DNA from: Labilithrix luteola
GTDB taxonomy: Bacteria > Myxococcota_A > Polyangia > Polyangiales > Polyangiaceae
NCBI GenBank assembly: GCA_026225435.1
Contig: JAMFST010000266.1
Span: 1-23,341 of the forward strand
DNA: 23,341 nucleotides
Reading direction: 5' to 3'
The position numbers were made by a program, and so were the translations under genes. Position 1 is the first letter of the stretch. Every line of letters begins with the position of its first letter. Below the pieces are notes generated by a model, which was given only the letters and a program-made list of their open reading frames with translations, ran no database searches and had not been told where the DNA came from. Positions 18,288 through 23,341 of the stretch are shown piece after piece.

Positions 18288-19025
18288 TCAGAAGGTCTCG
18301 ACCCACGGGCGCATCTCGACGGCGAAGGACCAGGCGCTGCGCGGCTGGGCGAGGACGTCCAGGTACGTCTGGGCGATCGCCTCCGGGTCGAACGTGCTGT
18401 CCGGGCGATCGGCCGGATCGGGGCGATGGTCGGCGCGCACGGCGCCGTCGATGACGAAGTGGGCCACGTGGATCCCCTTCGGCCCGAGCTCGCGGGCCGC
18501 GCTCTCGGCCAGGCCGCGGAGCGCGAACTTCCCCATGGCGAACGGCGCCGAGCGCGGGTAGCCCTTCACGCTGGCCGACGCGCCGGTGAAGAGCAGCGCG
18601 CCGCGTCCGCGCGGGACCATGCGACGGGCGGCCTGCCGCGCGGCGAGGAAGCCGCCGAAGGCCGTGACCCGGAACGACTCCTCCACCGCGGCCGGATCGA
18701 GATCGGCGAGCGGCCCCTGCGCGCGCGCGCTGGCGTTGTAGATGACGATCTCCAGCTCGCCGAGCCGAGCGGTCGCCTCGTCGAAGAGCGTATCCACGGA
18801 GGCGGCGTTGCCGGCGTCGACGGCGAAGGTCGCGGCGCCGATCTCGGTCGCCAGCGCGGCGAGCTTGTCGACGTTGCGGGCGGCCAGTCCGACCTTCACG
18901 CCGAGCGCGGCGAGACGGCGAGCCACCGCGGCGCTGATCCCGGGGCCGACTCCGATGAGGAGCGCCGTGGAGAAGGGGAACGCCGTCGACGAGGACGGAG
19001 GCGAGGGGCGAGCGGTCGGAGTCAT
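18288..19025 (-). CDS. SDR-fold protein lacking the catalytic tyrosine
   Basis: This 245-residue protein has a Rossmann fold of the short-chain dehydrogenase/reductase type. The dinucleotide glycine motif is divergent (LLIGVGPGISAAVARRL), and the structural NNAG motif reads YNASA. A conserved serine region is present (LLFTGASASVKG). The active-site YxxxK motif reads FAMGK: Phe162 replaces the catalytic Tyr, while Lys166 is kept. The following KFALRGLAESAARELGPKGIHVAHFVIDG is typical of a divergent SDR branch that shares this substitution, as far as I recall. It may therefore bind NAD(P) without ordinary dehydrogenase activity, or use another residue. The N-terminus is Pro/Ser-rich for about 17 residues. 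ATG 19025 is chosen; the frame is open to 19118, but the added sequence is not SDR-like. It is divergent from the cytochrome-like lipoprotein gene. Confidence 0.88.
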   Translation of the reverse strand: MTPTARPSPPSSSTAFPFSTALLIGVGPGISAAVARRLAALGVKVGLAARNVDKLAALATEIGAATFAVDAGNAASVDTLFDEATARLGELEIVIYNASARAQGPLADLDPAAVEESFRVTAFGGFLAARQAARRMVPRGRGALLFTGASASVKGYPRSAPFAMGKFALRGLAESAARELGPKGIHVAHFVIDGAVRADHRPDPADRPDSTFDPEAIAQTYLDVLAQPRSAWSFAVEMRPWVETF

Positions 19026-19160
19026 GGCCGCCAGCTTAGGCCGCCCGGAAGCCGGTCCGCCGAACCTTGCCCAGATGGCAACGATCCATGACTGACCTTG
19101 TCCATGGTCCGATGACACGTCCGGTCGTAGTTGTTCACCTCACGTTTCCGGAGATCTACG
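19026..19160. promoter_or_regulatory. Divergent intergenic region between the SDR and the cytochrome-like lipoprotein
   Basis: This 135-bp gap should hold promoters for both genes. On the + strand GGAG lies eight bases before ATG 19161 as a ribosome site. CCATGG and several GTCC repeats occur between 19095 and 19130, but no consensus promoter hexamers at proper spacing were seen on either strand. Confidence 0.3.
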
Positions 19161-20201
19161 ATGAAATCCCACCGCCACGCCGCAGTCATCGCCGTCCTCG
19201 CCCTCGTGTCTGCCGCGTGTTCTTCCGCGTCGATTCCCGAGCGCGACGCGCCTGTACCCGTGGCAGCCGGCGGGGGCACGACGACCACGGCGACCGCCGG
19301 GGACGACGACGACGATGACGGCAGCGACGACGCGGGCTCCGCGGACGGCGGCGGCCGCGGCGCCTCCGGGGATGCCGGCGCGGCGCTCGACTGGCAGGAC
19401 CTGTACAGCCTGTACTTCGCGCCAGGCACCGACGGCCACTGCGCCGAGTGCCACGGCGTCGCGGGTGGCCTCGCCGGCTTCTCCGCCGGGAACACTGCCG
19501 ACAGCATGTACCAGGGGCTGATCGCCGCGAACCTCGTCGACGCGACCGATCCGGCGTCCTCGCCCCTCGGCATCGCCGGCAAGTCGCCGCTCGCCTGGTA
19601 CAACGTCCCCGCGAGCGGAAAGACCACGCTCAGCAGCCTGATGCCTGCTGACAAGGCCGTCGCCGACGCGGCCGCGGCCGCCGCGGTGACCGAGTGGGTG
19701 GTCAACGGCGCGCAGAACCACGGGGTCGGTCCGGGTGGTCAGACGAACAACGGAGGCGGCGACGCCGGCGCGGCCGACAGCGGCGCGAAGGACGGCGGCA
19801 CGCACGACGCGGGGAGCGACGGCGGCGCCGACGCGGGCAAGGACGCCGGGCCTTCCCCGGCCGGTACGTTCACGGACGTCTACGAGAACTGGCTCGGCGC
19901 GAACACGCCGGGTCACTGCAGCAACAGCCGCTGCCACAACCTGAGCACCTCGCTGGGGGCAGAGAACTCCAAGCCCAGCTTCATCTGCGGCGGCACGCAG
20001 GACGACTGCTACAACGGGCTGGTCGCGGCAGGGCTCATCGACCCGAGCGATCCGGGCTCGTCTCGTCTCGGAGACCCGAGCTCCTCGCCGCTCGGCTGGT
20101 TCGGGAGCGGCGGCCCCATGCCGGCCGACAACAGCGCGACCAACGCCCCTGGCGCCGCCGCCATCACCGCCTGGATCAAGGCGGGGGCGAAGAACGACTG
20201 A
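19161..20201 (+). CDS. Duplicated cytochrome c-like lipoprotein (CXXCH and CX4CH)
   Basis: This 346-residue protein has a lipobox VSAAC (Cys20) followed by a low-complexity tether with six consecutive Asp (48-53). Two similar halves follow (about 78-187 and 237-346), joined by a Gly/Ala/Asp-rich linker. Half one begins WQDLYSLYFAPGTDGHCAECHG, with a canonical heme site CAECH (94-98), and half two DVYENWLGANTPGHCSNSRCHN, with CSNSRCH (253-259), a CX4CH spacing. Each half continues with an alignable segment (MYQGLIAANLVDATDPASSPLG versus CYNGLVAAGLIDPSDPGSSRLG), then MPAD and a closing helix (EWVVNGAQN versus AWIKAGAKN). The Met of MPAD (161, 320) could be the distal heme ligand. Half two has two further cysteines (276, 283). 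It is probably a surface electron carrier or heme protein; heme attachment to the second half is uncertain. ATG 19161 has GGAG upstream. Confidence 0.87.
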   Translation: MKSHRHAAVIAVLALVSAACSSASIPERDAPVPVAAGGGTTTTATAGDDDDDDGSDDAGSADGGGRGASGDAGAALDWQDLYSLYFAPGTDGHCAECHGVAGGLAGFSAGNTADSMYQGLIAANLVDATDPASSPLGIAGKSPLAWYNVPASGKTTLSSLMPADKAVADAAAAAAVTEWVVNGAQNHGVGPGGQTNNGGGDAGAADSGAKDGGTHDAGSDGGADAGKDAGPSPAGTFTDVYENWLGANTPGHCSNSRCHNLSTSLGAENSKPSFICGGTQDDCYNGLVAAGLIDPSDPGSSRLGDPSSSPLGWFGSGGPMPADNSATNAPGAAAITAWIKAGAKND

Positions 20202-20219
20202 GCGCGCCCCTCGGACGAA

Positions 20220-21317
20220 TCAGCTGGACGGCGCGCTGACCGCGGAGGCGACCAGGCGGAAGCCGACGTCGCCGAAGGTCCCGGCGGGGTCGCGCCCTTC
20301 GCCGCGGTACGTGGTGGTGCAGCTGGCGAGGTCCGAGGACCACGCGCCCCCGCGGACCGCCGCCTCCACCGCCATCGTCTTGCCGGTGGGGACGACCCGC
20401 GAGCTCTCGGTCCACTCCCAGACGTTGCCGGCCATGTCGTCGAGCCCCGACGGGCTGGCGGCGAAGCTGCCGACCGCGGTGGTGTAGCCGAGCACCGCCA
20501 GCGTCCGCGCGTACAGATCGGTGCGCACGAAGCCGGAGGCGCCGCCGTCGAGGCTCCAGCCGGCGACCGATCCGTCGACGCTCTCGGAGAGCAGCTGATC
20601 GAGGTCGAGCTCCTCCACGCCGCCGCCGCTGGTGGCGCCGAGGGACATGGCGGTCTCCGCGTCGCCGTACATGCGGAGGTAGTCGGCGGTGACGACGCCG
20701 GCGAAGTCGAGCGGCGTCTCGATGGCGCCGTCGTCGGCGTCGTAGATCACGTCAGGGGAGCTCCCCCAGGGGAAGAGCGTGTCGTCCGCGCCGCGCGCGG
20801 CGTTCTCCAGCTCGGCCTCGACCGGCAAGCGGATCGTCCAGCCGGGCGCCAGCGAGGTCTCCCAGGCAGCGTAGGCCTCGGCGTCGGCGCGACCGACCTG
20901 CACCACCGGGTGCGTGCCGAGCCCGACGGGAACCTCCCCGTCCGCGGTCCAGCCGGGGGGCGCCGCGTGGCCGGTGGCCTTCACGAACAGGTAGTAGTCG
21001 GCGTTGGTCACCAGGTCGCGGGCGATGGCGTAGGCGGGCAGGGCGACCTGGGCGGCGCCATCCGTGGCGAGGGGCGACCTGAAGCTGAAGGCCGGGTTGG
21101 CGGAGATGGCGACGAAGCTGTCGTCAGGCGTGGTGCGCGCCGGAAGAGCGGTCGCGCTGTCGCTGGTCGTCGGCCCTGCGGCCTCGATGATCTCGACGCT
21201 CGCCGGGACCGGATCGAGCGCATCGTTCGAGTCGGGCGGGTCGTCGGCGGCCGCCGTCTGCGCCACGAACATCGTCGCGGTGAGGAGCGAGGCGGCCAGC
21301 TGAGATTGACATCGCAT
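20220..21317 (-). CDS. Secreted SUMF1/formylglycine-generating-enzyme-fold protein
   Basis: This 365-residue protein has a signal peptide (LAASLLTATMFVAQTAAADD) and then the SUMF1 domain. Landmarks are LPAYAIARDLVTNADYYLFV, HPVVQVGRADAEAYAAW, RLPVEAELENAARG, LFPWGSSPD, GLDDMAGNVWEWTESS, AVRGGAWSSDLASC and FGDVGFRLVAS. In true FGE two cysteines follow the RGG motif; here the first is replaced by Ser, and one Cys remains at about the second position, so normal formylglycine chemistry is doubtful. Part of the domain between the PWGSSPD and GLDDMAGN motifs is expanded by about 85 residues. ATG 21317 is supported by GGGAGA seven bases upstream; the frame is open to 21404, but the extension is Arg-rich and not signal-like. 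It converges on the cytochrome-like gene with 18 bp between stops. No sulfatase gene is nearby. Confidence 0.85.
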   Translation of the reverse strand: MRCQSQLAASLLTATMFVAQTAAADDPPDSNDALDPVPASVEIIEAAGPTTSDSATALPARTTPDDSFVAISANPAFSFRSPLATDGAAQVALPAYAIARDLVTNADYYLFVKATGHAAPPGWTADGEVPVGLGTHPVVQVGRADAEAYAAWETSLAPGWTIRLPVEAELENAARGADDTLFPWGSSPDVIYDADDGAIETPLDFAGVVTADYLRMYGDAETAMSLGATSGGGVEELDLDQLLSESVDGSVAGWSLDGGASGFVRTDLYARTLAVLGYTTAVGSFAASPSGLDDMAGNVWEWTESSRVVPTGKTMAVEAAVRGGAWSSDLASCTTTYRGEGRDPAGTFGDVGFRLVASAVSAPSS

Positions 21318-21607
21318 GAGGGTCTCCCGGCGGGCTCGAAGATGTCGGGCGGCCTGCCTTGAAGACACTGTGGACACGATTGGCGCCCGTGGATCCCCCC
21401 GCAACAGACGTTAACAGCGGCGACATGAAGCGCGACAAGACGGGACCCGCGAGTGGTCGGCCGTCCGGGAACCCAGCCTTCCCAGACTCCGTGCAATGGC
21501 AGGAGAAAATCACGCATCACCTGGAATTCGCTGGATCTCGAGCGCACCGCGAGCCGCCTGTACGGCGAAGAATCTTTACGGCACGTCCACTGCACTGCTT
21601 GCCTCGT
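21318..21607. promoter_or_regulatory. Longest intergenic region (290 bp), divergent promoters
   Basis: This gap separates the divergent SUMF1-like gene and the first Cys-rich lipoprotein gene. It is visibly less GC-rich than its surroundings, with GTTAAC, GAAAATCACGCATCACC, GGAATTC and AATCTTTACGG. A sigma-54-like element lies at 21579-21594, described separately. A repeated hexamer TACGGC occurs at 21561 and 21577. The in-frame extension of the lipoprotein reading frame back to 21359 is not signal-like, so this stretch is taken as non-coding. No small RNA or terminator is evident. Confidence 0.5.
21579..21594 (+). promoter_or_regulatory. Sigma-54-like -24/-12 element
   Basis: CGGCACGTCCACTGCA matches the consensus TGGCACGNNNNTTGCW except at two T positions and keeps the required GG-N10-GC spacing (GG at 21580-21581, GC at 21592-21593). 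A start about 12 bases downstream would fall only a few bases before ATG 21608, leaving an almost leaderless message; no Shine-Dalgarno sequence is present there. In GC-rich DNA chance matches are common, so this is a candidate only. Confidence 0.3.
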
Positions 21608-22156
21608 ATGCACTCGTACGCACGCCTCTCCGCCGTTCTCGTTCTCCCTCTCGCGCTGGTCGCCGGCTGCACCTTCGCGAGCCCGACGACGTCGACGTAC
21701 AACGCTGGCAAGGTGGCCGACGCCGGCACCAGCGAGGACGGCGGAGCGGCCGCGACCGGAACCACCTCGCCTTCGAGCACCGGCGCCAGCGGCACGAGCA
21801 GCACCTCGAGCGACACCAGCGCGACGGGGGGAGCCACCTGCTGCGCCGAATCGGGCGGCGCTCCCGAGGGCACCTGCATCCCCACCTCGGCGGTCCCGCC
21901 GGCGAGCGCGTCCTACGTCGAGGCGGACACGTGCTCGACCGGCAACGTCTGCGTCCCCACCTCGCAGGTGAACGGCACGCCGACCAAGTGCGGTCTGGTC
22001 GGCGGCCTGCTCGGCGGCGTCTGCATGGGCACCTGCTTCTCCAGCTACCTCTCGCTGGCCAGCGCGGTCCTCACCTCCACCGAGTGCGCCACCACCGACG
22101 TCTGCGTGCCGTGCGAGGCGCTGCAGGGGCGCGGCGTCGCCGGTTGCGACGAGTGA
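21608..22156 (+). CDS. Cys-rich lipoprotein with one copy of a shared module
   Basis: This 182-residue protein has a signal peptide and lipobox LVAGC (Cys21), then a Ser/Thr/Gly/Ala-rich tether to about residue 75. It ends in a cysteine-rich module of about 105 residues running from ATCCAESGGAPEGTCIP through NVCVPTSQV, GGVCMGTCF and TTDVCVPCEAL to VAGCDE. The same spacing of Cys and CVP motifs appears twice in the following gene, so the two are related. Modules of this kind seem frequent in myxobacterial surface proteins; I know no assigned function. Cysteines probably pair as disulfides outside the cytoplasm. ATG 21608 begins an ideal signal peptide but has no ribosome site; an in-frame TTG lies nine bases earlier. 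Its TGA overlaps the next gene's GTG by four bases. Confidence 0.82.
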   Translation: MHSYARLSAVLVLPLALVAGCTFASPTTSTYNAGKVADAGTSEDGGAAATGTTSPSSTGASGTSSTSSDTSATGGATCCAESGGAPEGTCIPTSAVPPASASYVEADTCSTGNVCVPTSQVNGTPTKCGLVGGLLGGVCMGTCFSSYLSLASAVLTSTECATTDVCVPCEALQGRGVAGCDE

Positions 22157-23031
22157 GCACCTCGATGCGGACGCTGGTGATGCTCGCGGGCGCGGCGGTC
22201 GTCTCCGCCTGCTCGATCGGCAGCCCCGTCCATCTCATCTACAACGGCGACGACGACGACGACTCGGTCAGCACGACCACCGCGTCGCTCAGCTGCGACT
22301 CGCCGTTCGTCACGCCCGATCTCTCCACGCTCACCGTCTGCGGCGCGACGGCGGGCGGCACCGGTGGACATTGCTACGACGCCGACAAGGTCCCGACGAT
22401 GGGCACGCTCCCCACGGCCGGGTGCGCGAGCGCCCAGGTTTGCGTGCCCGATGCGGTCCTCTCGGCTGGCGGCACGACGCCGCTCAAGACGTGCACCTCG
22501 GTCATCGGCAAGCCGGGCGCCTGCGCCAGCCTCTTCATCGCCGAGATCGCCAAGGAGAAGGCGCAGCTCACCCAGGACGCCTGCACCAGCGACGAGCGCT
22601 GCGTCCCCTGCGTGAACCCGCTGAACGGAACCGACACCCCGTTCTGCCAGCCGATCGGCGTGCACCAGGACGCGTGCGGAGCTGCCGAGGCGGGCGCCAG
22701 CACCCCCGCCGCCACCACGCCGCAGCTCTGCTGCCCCACCGAGGGGCCGCCGCAAGGCGTCTGCCTCCAGGGCGACAACATCCCCGCCAGCCAGCGCGGC
22801 AACGTGGAGCAGAACGTCTGCCCGCCCGACTACTCGTGCGTCCCGAGCTCGCTCGTCAACAATGACCCGGTCTCCTGCAGCTCGGCGGAGGGGAGCGGCG
22901 TCTGCGTCGACTCCTGCTTCACCGGTGACCTCGGCGAGCGTGCGCTGCTCCAGGGGAGCTGCCCGGGCCCGCGCGACAAGTGCGTCCCCTGCCTCATCGG
23001 CAAGGGCGAGGGGCTGCCGGGCTGCGACTGA
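22153..23031 (+). CDS. Cys-rich lipoprotein with two copies of the shared module
   Basis: This 292-residue protein (288 if started at ATG 22165) has a signal peptide with lipobox VVSAC (Cys20) and a short tether with five consecutive Asp (33-37). Two tandem cysteine-rich modules follow, at about 63-165 and 193-291. Each has the order G-x-C, then CVP followed by a hydrophobic turn, then G-x-C, then a helix-like stretch rich in Leu/Gln, then a closing CVPC. Examples are AQVCVPDAVL and DERCVPCVNPLNG in the first, and YSCVPSSLV and DKCVPCLIGKG in the second. The second module is closest to that of the preceding gene, also sharing its CC opening. GTG 22153 makes the GTGA overlap used repeatedly in this window; ATG 22165 is an equally reasonable start. 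Its stop is one base from the stop of the convergent partial gene. Function unknown. Confidence 0.82.
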   Translation: MSTSMRTLVMLAGAAVVSACSIGSPVHLIYNGDDDDDSVSTTTASLSCDSPFVTPDLSTLTVCGATAGGTGGHCYDADKVPTMGTLPTAGCASAQVCVPDAVLSAGGTTPLKTCTSVIGKPGACASLFIAEIAKEKAQLTQDACTSDERCVPCVNPLNGTDTPFCQPIGVHQDACGAAEAGASTPAATTPQLCCPTEGPPQGVCLQGDNIPASQRGNVEQNVCPPDYSCVPSSLVNNDPVSCSSAEGSGVCVDSCFTGDLGERALLQGSCPGPRDKCVPCLIGKGEGLPGCD

Positions 23032-23032
23032 T

Positions 23033-23341
23033 TCAGTTCGGGTTGCAGGTCCCGGTGGCGTCGCAGCTGCCCGGCGCACCGCCGACCGTGCACGCCTGCG
23101 GAAGCGGGTCGATGGTCGGCGTGGCGACACCCGCCATGCAGACCGACTCCATGCACGTCGAGGTCGTCGGATCGGGCTGGACCACCACGGTGCCATCGGC
23201 GACGTTCGATGGCCCGGCCACGCCGTTGGTGCACGTCATCTGCGTGCAGGAGCCCGGCGCGGCCGGCGTCGACACCGTGCCGTTGGCCAGGTTCGTCGGC
23301 GTCGGCGTACCCGCCTTGCAGACCGTCTCGGTGCACGAGCC
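23033..23341 (-). CDS. Cys-rich tandem-repeat protein, 3' part only (cut by window edge)
   Basis: The frame is open from the right edge to a TGA at 23033-23035, giving the last 102 residues. It consists of imperfect repeats of about 29-31 residues, each starting near GSCT-x-x-x-C and ending in NG/DGTV: GSCTETVCKAGTPTPTNLA, then GSCTQMTCTNGVAGPSNVA, then STCMESVCMAGVATPTID, then a short GSCDATGTCNPN end. Such Cys/Gly/Pro/Thr repeats look like an extracellular, disulfide-stabilised repeat array. An internal GTG at 23275 is not taken as the start, because the repeat continues upstream of it to the window end. The N-terminus, any signal peptide and the copy number lie outside the window. The family is not recognised by name. 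Confidence 0.75.
   Translation of the reverse strand, partial: GSCTETVCKAGTPTPTNLANGTVSTPAAPGSCTQMTCTNGVAGPSNVADGTVVVQPDPTTSTCMESVCMAGVATPTIDPLPQACTVGGAPGSCDATGTCNPN

Noticed and set aside
20220..21317. Idea that the SUMF1-like proteins are active formylglycine-generating enzymes
   Set aside because: The paired cysteines after the RGG motif are incomplete or absent in both, and no sulfatase or Cys-x-Pro-x-Arg substrate protein is seen in the window.

Overview
The window is a gene-dense stretch of very GC-rich DNA, with about 20 confident protein genes, no RNA genes, no mobile elements and no CRISPR array. Several traits together suggest a delta-proteobacterial or myxobacterial chromosome (Myxococcota, probably Polyangia-like). 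These are many small lipoproteins with cysteine-rich or Ala/Gly/Asp-rich tails, a Hanks-type Ser/Thr kinase with a membrane anchor, secreted SUMF1-fold proteins, and a TPR protein ending in a myxobacterial-style Cys-rich tail. The taxon is inferred from gene content, not from a marker gene.

Layout. 1-1240 (+): a TPR lipoprotein, possibly preceded by the last codons of another gene. 10524-1241 (-): a long leftward block. It begins with two oligopeptide-type ABC ATPases (oppD, oppF) and a membrane Ser/Thr kinase. After a 126-bp gap come pyruvate dehydrogenase E1-alpha, E1-beta and E2, then a secreted SUMF1-fold protein and a calcineurin-like phosphoesterase. No E3 gene and no transporter permease or binding protein lies in the window.

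10605-18269 (+): a rightward block. It holds a hypothetical protein coupled to a DNRLRE-like lipoprotein, a small secreted protein resembling the DsbD N-terminal fold, an acyl-CoA synthetase, a TPR/Cys-tail membrane protein, a fusion of HCCA-isomerase and hotdog thioesterase, two tiny overlapping lipoproteins, and outer-membrane phospholipase A (pldA). The synthetase, the fusion and PldA suggest lipid or acyl-CoA turnover, but this is inference from adjacency.

19025-18288 (-): a short-chain dehydrogenase-like protein with the catalytic Tyr replaced by Phe. 19161-20201 (+): a lipoprotein with two duplicated cytochrome c-like halves, one carrying CXXCH and the other CX4CH. 21317-20220 (-): a second secreted SUMF1-fold protein. 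21608-23031 (+): two overlapping Cys-rich lipoproteins that share a roughly 100-residue module in three copies. 23341-23033 (-): the 3' end of a Cys-rich repeat protein cut by the window edge.

No complete new system stands out. The most interesting items are the isomerase-thioesterase fusion, the CX4CH duplicated cytochrome-like lipoprotein, the three-copy Cys module, the Tyr-less SDR, and the ABC ATPase pair joined to a kinase without permeases. Gene packing is extreme: convergent pairs have stop codons 0 to 18 nt apart, and several tandem pairs overlap by GTGA.
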